Part shown: positions 31,579-41,418 of the stretch, piece by piece
Layout of the letters: every line of letters begins with the position of its first letter
Position numbering within the stretch: the first letter of the stretch is position 1
Assembly: GCF_000719335.1 (NCBI RefSeq)
Contig: NZ_JOGB01000006.1
Coordinates: 1-64,000, forward strand
Direction of reading: 5' to 3'
DNA from: Streptomyces sp. NRRL S-87
GTDB lineage: Bacteria; Actinomycetota; Actinomycetes; Streptomycetales; Streptomycetaceae
Length of the DNA: 64,000 nucleotides
The notes under the pieces: model-generated
Seen by the model: only the letters and a program-made list of their open reading frames with translations
Told to the model about the DNA's origin: nothing
Database searches by the model: none
Position numbers and translations under genes: made by a program

Positions 31579-32058
31579 GTGCACACCGTAGGAGCGGAGA
31601 CCGTCGGCGATCCGGCACCGGACGGCCAGGGCCCGGTCCCGCGCCAGTTCCGCCAGCTACGCCGGCTCGTCCTGCGAGGTGTGCGGGGACAGGTCACGCG
31701 CGGCCGGGAGTTCACGCGAGGGGCGCTCGAGGACTGGGACTGGTACGGGCACGACACCGCCGAAGACGTCCAGCTGGTCGTCTCCGAGCTCCTCACCAAC
31801 GCCAACCTGCACGCGGGCGGCTGCCACGAACTCCTGCTGGCTGCCGGGGAAGTGCTCCGGGTGGAGGTGTACGACGGGGTGACCACCCTGCCGAGGCCGT
31901 CGACGGCTCCGAAGCCCGGGGTCCCGGGCGGCCACGGCCTGCACATCGTGCGCCGACTCGCGGACCGCTGGGGGGCCGGTGCGCACGAGCACGGCAAGGT
32001 GGTCTGGGCGGAGTTCGACGCCGACCGCCTGCGGACGGGGGCGCCCCGGGACGTGTGA
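31579..32058 (+). CDS. RsbW-like ATP-binding protein (HATPase_c)
   Basis: 159 residues from the GTG at 31579 (GAGTGAGGG upstream). A basic N-terminal extension of about 45 residues precedes the GHKL core: VQLVVSELLTNANLHAGG (N-box), LRVEVYDGVTTLP and PGGHGLHIVRRLADRWG (G-box). The third such protein in the window. The D-box is less typical (YDGVT), so nucleotide binding may be weak. Possibly partnered with the phosphatase gene just upstream. Confidence 0.88.
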   Translation: MHTVGAETVGDPAPDGQGPVPRQFRQLRRLVLRGVRGQVTRGREFTRGALEDWDWYGHDTAEDVQLVVSELLTNANLHAGGCHELLLAAGEVLRVEVYDGVTTLPRPSTAPKPGVPGGHGLHIVRRLADRWGAGAHEHGKVVWAEFDADRLRTGAPRDV

Positions 32059-32301
32059 GCCCTGCGTCCCGGCCCTGGGGCGCTTCTGCTCGTGCGCCAC
32101 CCCGGCGCGGGTCGGGCCCCGCCGGGCTCCGGGTCGCCTCCTCTCGCCTCGCCTGCCCTCTCGTCGCCTCGACTCAGGAGCTCGGGCGGTCGGCAGGACA
32201 TTTCGACGCGGTGGCACCAGGGGACCCAAGCCCCGAAGCCCCAAGGCCCCGAGGCCACTGGCAGCGACCACCGCACCTGCACCGCCGGCGCGCCCCGGAC
32301 C

Positions 32302-33378
32302 TCAGTGAGCAGTGCCGGCCGGAGCGGTGGTGCCCCCGGGGCGGGGGGTGGCGCCGGGCGTGGGCGGCGTGGCCGACGTGGCCGACGTGGCCGGCTCCAC
32401 GACGAACAGTTCGCCGCGGGCGGCGGAACAGGGCTCGACCAGGGCCTCGGTGCCGGATGCGGCACTGGCCGCCTTGATCCCCACGCAGCCGCGGCCGGCG
32501 ACCCGGAAGCGGTAGGCGGCCGGGGCCGTCCCGGGCTCCAGTTGGAAGGCCGTCGCCGCGGCGCACGCGTCCCACGGCTCCAGGAGACCGTCGGGCGCGC
32601 CGCCGGTGCGGACCTTCAGGCAGCCGGTGCCGAAGTCGGGGTGGTACCACTGGATCCGGTAGGCGTTCCCGCCCAACGGGACCAAGGTGGTGCGCTGCGG
32701 GGCCGTCTCGGTGCAGGGACGCTGTACGGCGACGAGCGAGCGGTAGCGGCCGTCGGGAACGCGGCCGTCGGTCAGGCACAGGCCGGGCGCGGCGAGTGGG
32801 CGGATGCGCACGGCGCCGAGCGGTACGGGGAGGGCCGACGGGTCCGGTGCGGTCGCCGCGTGCCCGGCAGGGCCGGGGCCCGTCGCGGGCCGGCCGCCGC
32901 CGGATCCCTGGAACGACCAGGTGGCGACGGCGGCCAGCACCGTGACGAGGCCGACGGCGGCGGCCGTCACGACCCTGCGGCGCCGCCGGCCGGCCCCGTC
33001 CACGGGAACGGTTGCGCCCACGGGCACGGGCACCAGGACCTCCTCCGCGGGGTCGGCGCCGAGGCCCGCCCCCGGGTGATCCCCCAGGGCCCCGTCCACC
33101 GGCGGTTCGGCGATCCGCTGCCGGGCCGCCAGCCATTGCTGCTCGTGCCGGCCGTCACCGCAGGCGTGCACGAAGGCAACGAGCAGCTCCGGGCGCGGCA
33201 GCGAGCGGTGCCGCAGGACCGAGGCGAGCGTGCTGCGCGGCAGCGGCTCGCCCCGGCCCGCGGCCCGCTCCTCCAGCTGTCGGTAGGTCAGCCGGGACCG
33301 TTCCTTCAACTCCAGCATCAGCGCGGACAGTTCGTCGGCGGTCCGCAGCTCCTCCAGCGCCTGCACCATGGGGTCCAT
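32302..33378 (-). CDS. Membrane-anchored HTH protein with C-terminal ricin-type lectin domain
   Basis: 358 residues using the ATG at 33378 (no clear ribosome-binding site; a start at 33414 is possible). N-terminal helical DNA-binding-like region, about 1-90 (LMLELKERSRLTYRQLEERA, PLPRSTLASVLRHRSLPRPE); proline-rich linker; one transmembrane helix (about 130-155, VVTAAAVGLVTVLAAVATWS); then an extracellular beta-trefoil (about 190-335) with PLAAPGLCLTDGR, GTGCLKVRTGG and GRGCVGIKAAS; and a low-complexity Ala/Thr/Pro tail. The layout places the HTH in the cytoplasm and the lectin outside, suggesting a one-component carbohydrate sensor. Ligand and target are unknown. Confidence 0.8.
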   Translation of the reverse strand: MDPMVQALEELRTADELSALMLELKERSRLTYRQLEERAAGRGEPLPRSTLASVLRHRSLPRPELLVAFVHACGDGRHEQQWLAARQRIAEPPVDGALGDHPGAGLGADPAEEVLVPVPVGATVPVDGAGRRRRRVVTAAAVGLVTVLAAVATWSFQGSGGGRPATGPGPAGHAATAPDPSALPVPLGAVRIRPLAAPGLCLTDGRVPDGRYRSLVAVQRPCTETAPQRTTLVPLGGNAYRIQWYHPDFGTGCLKVRTGGAPDGLLEPWDACAAATAFQLEPGTAPAAYRFRVAGRGCVGIKAASAASGTEALVEPCSAARGELFVVEPATSATSATPPTPGATPRPGGTTAPAGTAH

Positions 33379-33471
33379 GCGGCCATGCTGGTCGCGGGCC
33401 CGCATCGGTGCCACGCGCGTTCAGGACAACGTCGGCGTGTCAGCGGGCCGTCCGTGCCGCGCGTCACAGCG

Positions 33472-34302
33472 TCACAGCGTCAGGGGCGAGACGTACCCGA
33501 GGACGCGTGGCGCGACGGCGTTCTGGGCCTTCTTGTACTGGAGCCCCTCCACCGAGGTGTTGCCCTCCATGGAGTGGTACTTGCGCAGGCGCGTGCTGTA
33601 CTTGGTGACCACGCCGACGTGGTCGGCCCTGCCGTCGTGGTTGTCGTCGTAGGCCACGACGTCGCCGGCCCTGGGCACGTACGCACCCGAGGCGACCTGG
33701 CTCCTGGTGTGCCAGGTCTTGTTGTGCGGATCGAGACCGTAGAGGCGGAAGGAGTCGGCCCCGGCGTTCAGGCCGGTGATCTTCGCGCCGCCCCAGTACC
33801 AGGTGAACTTGGCGAAGTCGGCGCACCAGGCCCGGGAGGTCCAGGGGACGTCGACCCAGGTCTTCTTCCAGACGCCGCCCTTCTTGATCTTCATGAAGCC
33901 CTTGCTGGTGCCGCACGCCCGGCTGTTGGTGATGGTGCCGTGGCGGGGCGCACTGGTGCGGTCCCAGCGGAAGTTGGCCCTGTTCGTCCAGAAGCCGGTG
34001 TAGAAGTTGCAGTTGTTGCGCTCGGTGCCGCCCTTGGCGTCGCCCTCGTACCGGCGCTTCCTGACCTCCGGGTTGGTCGTCAGGAACTGGCCCAGCGCCA
34101 CCTCGGCGACCTTGGCGCCCGTGCCGGCCGCGGCCGTCGCGGTCCCGGTCCCGGTCCCGGTCCCGGTCTGCGACGGTAACTCCGCGGCCGCCCGAGCCGG
34201 GCCGGCCAGCAGCGCGCCGCCCGCGGTGAGGGCCGCGGCCACCCCCGTGACGGCCACGGCCCTCAGCGTGCGACCCCGTCGTATGGACCCCGTTGCGGAC
34301 AT
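33472..34302 (-). CDS. Secreted CHAP-domain hydrolase
   Basis: 276 residues from the ATG at 34302. Signal peptide with basic n-region and VAVTGVAAALTAGGALLAG, cleavage near ARA. Then a GTGTGTG linker encoded by five GGTCCC repeats (plus strand, about 34139-34170), and a CHAP-type cysteine peptidase/amidase fold: Cys in SRAWCADFAKFTWYWGG, His in GRADHVGVVTKY, and polar residue in HSMEGNTSVEG. It also contains EVRKRRYEGDAKGG and NFYTGFWTN. Expected to cleave peptidoglycan stem peptides or the glycan-peptide amide outside the cell. Confidence 0.88.
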   Translation of the reverse strand: MSATGSIRRGRTLRAVAVTGVAAALTAGGALLAGPARAAAELPSQTGTGTGTGTATAAAGTGAKVAEVALGQFLTTNPEVRKRRYEGDAKGGTERNNCNFYTGFWTNRANFRWDRTSAPRHGTITNSRACGTSKGFMKIKKGGVWKKTWVDVPWTSRAWCADFAKFTWYWGGAKITGLNAGADSFRLYGLDPHNKTWHTRSQVASGAYVPRAGDVVAYDDNHDGRADHVGVVTKYSTRLRKYHSMEGNTSVEGLQYKKAQNAVAPRVLGYVSPLTL

Positions 34303-34446
34303 CCGTCCGTCCTCTCGTCGTCTTCCGTCCGGGTCCGTGACCGGGCCCGGCTGACAGACCGGAAGACTGGTCGAGCTCGCCGGGGGCGGACAAGCGATCG
34401 GCTGTCCGGGACATGTCCCGGCCGGGCCGGGGCCCGTCCGGGCAGG

Positions 34447-34944
34447 TCAGCAGCCCGGTCCCGCCGGCATCCGGCTGCCGGCACCGCCCGATTCGGTCAC
34501 CGAGCCGGTGTCGGCAGCCTGGCGACGAGCCCCCTCCCCGCGGGCAGCCTCGACCGTGTCGGTGCGTCGGGTGGCGGGGGCGTGCAGGGCGGCCGCGGCC
34601 GTGGCGATGACTTCGTCCAGCACGCCGCGGGACCGGACCAGGTCGGTGATCGTCCGATTGATGCGGTCCCGCTCCGCGGTGAGTTCGTCGACCAGCTGGG
34701 GTGTGGCGATCTCGTTCGGGGCACCGTCCGCGTCGCGCATGCACGGGAGCAACTGCGCGATCTTCCTGCTGTTCAGCCCGGCAGCGTAGAGTGCCTGGAT
34801 GCGGATGACCCGGTCGATCGCCCAGTCACCGTAGTGCCGTTGGCCGCCGGGAGTGCGTTCGGCGTTCAGCAGCCCCTGCGTCTCGTAGTAGCGCAGCGAC
34901 CGCTCGCTCACCCCACTGCGCCGCGCCAGTTCACCGATCCGCAT
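34447..34944 (-). CDS. MerR-family transcriptional regulator
   Basis: 165 residues from the ATG at 34944 (GAGGTGG just upstream). N-terminal MerR HTH: MRIGELARRSGVSERSLRYY, ETQGLLNAERTPGGQRHYG. Then the dimerisation helix (LVDELTAERDRINRTITDLV) and a polar C-terminus. No Cys pattern of metal sensors in the effector part, which suggests an organic or redox effector. Divergent from an Old Yellow Enzyme gene with an inverted repeat in the 64-bp gap. This is the usual layout of a MerR activator controlling an ene-reductase. Confidence 0.93.
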   Translation of the reverse strand: MRIGELARRSGVSERSLRYYETQGLLNAERTPGGQRHYGDWAIDRVIRIQALYAAGLNSRKIAQLLPCMRDADGAPNEIATPQLVDELTAERDRINRTITDLVRSRGVLDEVIATAAAALHAPATRRTDTVEAARGEGARRQAADTGSVTESGGAGSRMPAGPGC

Positions 34945-34972
34945 TCCACCTCGCATGCTGAATGGGGGACTT

Positions 34973-34996
34973 GAACCTGACATTGATGTCAGGTTC
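34973..34996 (+). promoter_or_regulatory. MerR-type operator within the ene-reductase promoter
   Basis: GAACCTGACAT and ATGTCAGGTTC are perfect 11-bp arms separated by TG. The repeat sits between a -35-like TTGAAC (34971-34976) and a -10-like TACCGT (34998-35002 region), giving the long 20-bp spacer typical of MerR-activated promoters. Transcription would begin at or next to the ATG at 35009, implying a leaderless mRNA. Confidence 0.8.
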
Positions 34997-35008
34997 TACC
35001 GTACCGGC

Positions 35009-36148
35009 ATGACGAACACCCCGGTTGACTCCCGCCTCTTCGAACCCGCCCGCCTCGGCGCCCTGCACCTGCCCAACCGTCTGGTGATGGCGCCCATGAC
35101 CCGCAACCGCGCCACGGCCGACGGCGTCCCGCAGCCCGTCATGGCGACCTACTACGCCCAGCGGGCCTCCGCAGGACTGATCATCGCCGAGGCCTCCACA
35201 CCGAACGCCGTGGGACAGACGTACCCCAACATCACCGCGATCCACGACGAGGCGCACGTGGCGGGATGGCGACGCGTCACCGACGCCGTACGCGCCGCGG
35301 GCGGCCGGATGTTCCTGCAGTTGCAGCACGGCGGCCGGGTCGGCCACCCCGACAACAGCGGGCTGACGCCGGTCGCACCCTCGTCGGTCCCGCTCCCGGG
35401 GACGATCTTCACCCCGAGCGGGCATCAACCGGCCGTCGTACCCCGTGAGATGACGGTCGACGAGATCCGCTCCACCGTGGCCGACTTCGCCGCTGCCGCC
35501 CGCAACGCCATGGACGCGGGCTTCGCCGGAGTGGAGGTGCACGCCGCCAACGGATACCTCCTGCACCAGTTCCTCGCACAGGGGACCAACCACCGCACCG
35601 ACGCCTACGGCGGCTCGGTGGCCGGCCGCATCCGGTTCACGGTCGAGGTGGCCCGAGCCGTCGCCGACGCGATCGGCCCCGAGCGGGTGGGTGTGCGGGT
35701 CGCGCCCGGACTGACCGTCAACGGCATCGACGAGGGCGACACCGAGGACATCTACCCGGCGCTCGTCGGAGCACTGGCCGATGCCGACCTGGCCTATCTG
35801 CACGTCGTGTTCGCCGACCCGGACCAGCCGCTCTTCCAGGACATCCGCAGGGGCTGGCCAGGCACGCTGATCGCCAACCCGGTACTGGGGTGGGGAGGCC
35901 CGCTGCCCGCCGACGGCGGCAGGCACGAGGCCGAGCGGCTGCTCGCCGCGGGAGCCGACCTGATCTCGCTCGGCCGTTCCTTCCTCGCCAACCCCGACCT
36001 GGTCGAACGGCTGCGCAGCGGCGCACCGCTGAACCCGGTGCGTGACGAGGGCCTGATGTACACGGGCGGCGCGACCGGGTACACCGACTATCCCGTGCTC
36101 GCCGGCACCCCTCGCCGAGCCGTGACACCCGAACCCGTGGGCACCTGA
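35009..36148 (+). CDS. Old Yellow Enzyme-family alkene reductase (NADH:flavin oxidoreductase)
   Basis: 379 residues. FMN-dependent TIM barrel reducing activated C=C bonds. Visible blocks: LPNRLVMAPMTRNRATADGV, MFLQLQHGGRVGHP, VEVHAANGYLLHQFLA (His/Asn pair that binds the substrate carbonyl), GTNHRTDAYGGSVAGRIRF and ADLISLGRSFLANPDLVERL (phosphate binding). Close to the classical OYE/NemA class by length and motifs. The ATG at 35009 has no ribosome-binding site, fitting a leaderless transcript from the MerR-type promoter. Likely role: detoxification of reactive enones, nitroesters or quinones. Confidence 0.95.
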   Translation: MTNTPVDSRLFEPARLGALHLPNRLVMAPMTRNRATADGVPQPVMATYYAQRASAGLIIAEASTPNAVGQTYPNITAIHDEAHVAGWRRVTDAVRAAGGRMFLQLQHGGRVGHPDNSGLTPVAPSSVPLPGTIFTPSGHQPAVVPREMTVDEIRSTVADFAAAARNAMDAGFAGVEVHAANGYLLHQFLAQGTNHRTDAYGGSVAGRIRFTVEVARAVADAIGPERVGVRVAPGLTVNGIDEGDTEDIYPALVGALADADLAYLHVVFADPDQPLFQDIRRGWPGTLIANPVLGWGGPLPADGGRHEAERLLAAGADLISLGRSFLANPDLVERLRSGAPLNPVRDEGLMYTGGATGYTDYPVLAGTPRRAVTPEPVGT

Positions 36149-36301
36149 CGGCCGCGGACCGGGCGGTGGGTGCGGCAGAGCCCGAGAACACGTCGAACCG
36201 GTCGCACGCCGGCCACCTCGCTGTGACAGGTCGGCCACGGACTGTGGCCGCCACCCGGGTGGGACTCGCACAGATAATCGAACACGTGTTTCCATTGGGG
36301 T

Positions 36302-36565
36302 GTGAGGCCCACGTTCCGCTTCCCCGAGGACCTGATCGCGCTCCAGGCAGCGTGGTCGCGTACGTACGCCGACCTCGCGCAGGCCCCCGCCACCGCGGGG
36401 ACGACCGTCCTACGGCGCCGCCTGATCGCCCTCTCCGGGCTCCTGTACACCCACCCCTACTGGACCGCCCTCCCCGGCGGCGGCCGGCGGGCCGGCGGCG
36501 TCGATCTGCGCCGCGCCGCCCGCGCCGCCACCGCCCCGGGCCCCGGACGGGAGGCCGCGGCATGA
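36302..36565 (+). CDS. Small conserved-type hypothetical protein (87 aa)
   Basis: The GTG at 36302 follows TTGGGGT closely. The product MRPTFRFPEDLIALQAAWSR, then TVLRRRLIALSGLLYTHPYW, ends in an Ala/Arg-rich helix. The pattern FPEDLIALQAAW and TYADLAQAP looks like small alpha-helical proteins common in Streptomyces genomes, function unknown. No membrane segment. The upstream region (GATAATCGAACACGTG, 36275-36290) is AT-richer and may hold the promoter. Confidence 0.6.
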   Translation: MRPTFRFPEDLIALQAAWSRTYADLAQAPATAGTTVLRRRLIALSGLLYTHPYWTALPGGGRRAGGVDLRRAARAATAPGPGREAAA

Positions 36566-38751
<2,186 letters not shown>

Positions 38752-38799
38752 CGACGACCGAGGTCGCGCACCAGGGGAGAAGCCACGACGTCTCCGGTG

Positions 38800-39789
38800 C
38801 TAGGCCGCCTCGGGCCGTGCTGCGAGGGCAGCCGCGCGATGTTCGGTAGGCGTGACGCCGTACGCCTCCCGGAAGGCCCGGCCGAAGCCCGGGGCGCTGG
38901 TGAAGCCCCACCGGAGCGCAACGGTCTGCACGGCCCGCCCGCTCGACTCCGGGCGCTCGAGATCCTGGCGCGCGCCTTCGAGTCGGCCGTGGCGAATGCG
39001 GGCCGCCACGCTCATGGGCTGGTCCCGGAAGAGGTTGTACAGCGTGCGCAGGGAGATGTTGTGGTGGTCGGCGACCGCTCGCGGGGTCAGCTCGGAGTCG
39101 CCGAGGTTGGTGTCGATGAACCGGATGACCCGCTGCAACATCTCCTGAGCGCGGGCTTCGGCGGGTGCATCCTGAGGACGGCCGAGCTGCTGCGCCAGAC
39201 ACGCGGTCGCCAAGTCGACGGCGATGGACTCCATTGCCGCCAGCTCCGGCCGTTCGCAGGTTGCGCCCTGCGTGAGGAGGGTACTCAGGAAGCTCCTGAA
39301 GACCGCTGCGGTGCCGCGATCGCCGCGAATGGGCTGTGCAAGGAGGCGGTCGACCCTGTCGGGGCGCAGTGCCAGAGCCGAGCGGGGAATCTTCAGCACG
39401 GAAACCGAGGCCAGCCCGTCCGGGCTGCCCCCGTCGTTGGCCAAGGGCATGGAGCTGCTGGTCAACGCGAAGTCCCCCGCCGCCGTGATCACCGATCTGA
39501 CGTCCCGTTGGGATATCTTCAGACTCCCCCGCCGGACCCATGCCAACTGGTAGTCCTCGGGATCGCCCCGGCGGATGTCGGCCGCCGTGCGGCGTGAGCT
39601 GACCGGCGAGAACGTGAAGGTCGACACCCTCGTGGCCCCGAGTTCCAGATCGGTGATCCGGGCACGGAAGTTCGTCCGGTCTCTCGTGTCCATGCTGAAC
39701 GGCATCAGTTCATCGGAGACCGTGTCCCGGAACCACTCGAACCGGTCTCGTCTCGACAGTCCGACATCCGACACGTCCAGCACGTCCAT
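38800..39789 (-). CDS. AraC-family transcriptional regulator
   Basis: 329 residues from the ATG at 39789 (AGGAG upstream). N-terminal cupin-like ligand region of the AraC-binding-like type (RFEWFRDTVSDELMPF, YQLAWVRRGSLKISQRD). The C-terminal tandem HTH is at about 215-320: VIRFIDTNLGDSELTPRAVA, HHNISLRTLYNLFRDQ, ARIRHGRLEGARQDLERPES, TVALRWGFTSAPGFGRAFRE and AYGVTPTEHR. Ligand unknown. Convergent with the GH5 gene (48 bp) and divergent from the thioredoxin-like gene. Confidence 0.93.
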   Translation of the reverse strand: MDVLDVSDVGLSRRDRFEWFRDTVSDELMPFSMDTRDRTNFRARITDLELGATRVSTFTFSPVSSRRTAADIRRGDPEDYQLAWVRRGSLKISQRDVRSVITAAGDFALTSSSMPLANDGGSPDGLASVSVLKIPRSALALRPDRVDRLLAQPIRGDRGTAAVFRSFLSTLLTQGATCERPELAAMESIAVDLATACLAQQLGRPQDAPAEARAQEMLQRVIRFIDTNLGDSELTPRAVADHHNISLRTLYNLFRDQPMSVAARIRHGRLEGARQDLERPESSGRAVQTVALRWGFTSAPGFGRAFREAYGVTPTEHRAAALAARPEAA

Positions 39790-40066
39790 GCGATCTCCAA
39801 CTCCTGGTGCATACCGCACGATTATGAGCCGATGCCGGTGGCTCGACCGACCATTGACGCAGGCCAGAGGACTGCGAGTCGCGCTCTCGGACATCGGCGG
39901 GGCAGGCGGCGCTCGCGGTACGGGCCGACATGGACGCACCGTGCACCTGCGCACCGGCCCCACCCCGGCGGGGCTCCGCACGGCCCGGCGACCCGGTCCG
40001 GGACAATGGCCGTGGCGGAGCGCACGGAGGCGCCCGTCCGCGGATCGAGGAGAGGCAGGGCGGTCG

Positions 40067-40399
40067 ATGGCGGCGGTCGGGGTGCACCAGGCACTGGAGG
40101 ACGCGGAGTTCGACTTCGTGATGGCGCACGTCGAAGGGCCGGTGCTGGCGTACTTCTGGGGCGTGTGGTCGGAGGCCTGCAAGGAGCTCGAGCCGGTCCT
40201 GCGCGAACTGGCCCGGGAGTACGCCGGCCGCCTCTCGCTGGTCCGCACGGACCTCGTCCGATGCCCCACCACCACCCGCCGCTTCGAGGTCAAGTCCGCC
40301 CCCACCCTGGTCGTCATCCGCGACTGCAAGGCGGTGGCCACCGCCACCGGGCCGCTGACGGCGGCCGAGGTCAGGGCACTGGTCGAGCCCTACGTCTAG
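40067..40399 (+). CDS. Thioredoxin-fold protein with SxxC instead of CxxC
   Basis: 110 residues from the ATG at 40067 (GAGGAGAGG upstream). The fold is clear: GPVLAYFWGVWSEACKELEP, SLVRTDLVRCPTTTRRFEVK, SAPTLVVIRDCKAVATATGP. The active-site block reads WSEAC, so the nucleophilic N-terminal Cys is Ser35 and only Cys38 remains, with the cis-Pro (SAPT) kept. It cannot act as an ordinary dithiol reductase; a monothiol, chaperone-like or scaffolding role is likely. Its stop shares bases with the convergent EEP stop (CTAG at 40396-40399). Confidence 0.87.
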   Translation: MAAVGVHQALEDAEFDFVMAHVEGPVLAYFWGVWSEACKELEPVLRELAREYAGRLSLVRTDLVRCPTTTRRFEVKSAPTLVVIRDCKAVATATGPLTAAEVRALVEPYV

Positions 40400-41250
40400 G
40401 TCGGGTCCAGGTCGGCGTACAGCAGGTGGTGGTCCGAGTAGGGGCTGGGGCGGACGCGGTGTGCGGCTCTGGTGATGCCGCGCAGGAACACGTAGTCGAA
40501 CTTGCTGTTCCAATCGGTGGTCGCCGTGCAGACGTCGTCGCCGCCGGTCGAGGGCCGGCAGCCGGGATCCGCGTCCGCGGCCAGGGCCCACATCGGGCCG
40601 AGTTCGGGCGCGTCCGGCACGGCGTTGAAGTCGCCGAGGACGACCGCACGGTCGTGACGGGCGACTTCCTCGGCGAGTACCGCCACCTGGCCCGCCCGTA
40701 CGTCCTCCTGCCGACGCTCGGCGAGGTGGGTGTTGAAGACGCGGACGGGCCGGCCGCCCACCAGCGTGGTGACGGCCAGGTAACCACGGTCCTCGGAGCC
40801 GCCGTCGGGGTACTCGACGCTCACCCGGTCCGTCATCGGCGCAGCCGACAGGATCGCCTGGCCGAAACCGCCCGGCCGCCACGGCAGCCCCCCGCAGCGG
40901 TTCCAGTTCCGCAGGACCGGCCCGTACGCGACCCGGTAGACCAGCCCGTAGACCTCCTCCAGGTACCTGCGGATCTGCTCGACGTCACGTACGCACGCCT
41001 CCTGCAGGCCGATGACCTGCGGCGCGTACGTGGCGATCTCCGTCGCCCGGCCGAAGTCGTTCCCGCTCCCGCACGGATTGCAGACGTTCCACGTGCCGAC
41101 CCGGCCCGGTACGACCTCCTCGGCGGCGGCACGCGGCAGCCGCCCCGTGGGAGGGGTCCCGGCCGGCGGCGCACCGGGGCCCAGGAGCAGGACCGTGCAG
41201 ACCGCGGCCATCGCGCCCGCGGCCCACCGCGCGCCCCTGCTCAGCACCAT
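40396..41250 (-). CDS. Exported endonuclease/exonuclease/phosphatase-family protein
   Basis: 284 residues from the ATG at 41250 (GGGGAGG immediately upstream; GTG at 41247 possible). N-terminal signal or anchor segment GARWAAGAMAAVCTVLLLG. EEP core: GRVGTWNVCNPCGSGNDFGR, QVIGLQEACVRDVEQI, VRVFNTHLAERRQEDV, VVLGDFNAVPDAPELG, KFDYVFLRG and SDHHLLYADLDP. The catalytic Asn, Glu, Asp and His positions are all present. Four Cys near the N-terminus and later pairs suggest disulfides, fitting an extracellular enzyme. Substrate unknown (nucleic acid or phospholipid possible). A second, cytoplasmic EEP protein lies at 19848. Confidence 0.88.
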   Translation of the reverse strand: MVLSRGARWAAGAMAAVCTVLLLGPGAPPAGTPPTGRLPRAAAEEVVPGRVGTWNVCNPCGSGNDFGRATEIATYAPQVIGLQEACVRDVEQIRRYLEEVYGLVYRVAYGPVLRNWNRCGGLPWRPGGFGQAILSAAPMTDRVSVEYPDGGSEDRGYLAVTTLVGGRPVRVFNTHLAERRQEDVRAGQVAVLAEEVARHDRAVVLGDFNAVPDAPELGPMWALAADADPGCRPSTGGDDVCTATTDWNSKFDYVFLRGITRAAHRVRPSPYSDHHLLYADLDPT

Positions 41251-41418
41251 CGCCTCCCCGGAGTGGACGCACATCATCACACGACACCCGCGACGCAGCA
41301 CGTCGGCGAGCGGCGCCCGGAGCAGGTGCCGCGGGGGCTCCCCCCTGCGGGCCGTGCGACTCGTTCCTCCTGCGGTGCGGCGGCTCTGCCCCCGGGCCGA
41401 GCGGACCCTCCTCGGCGG

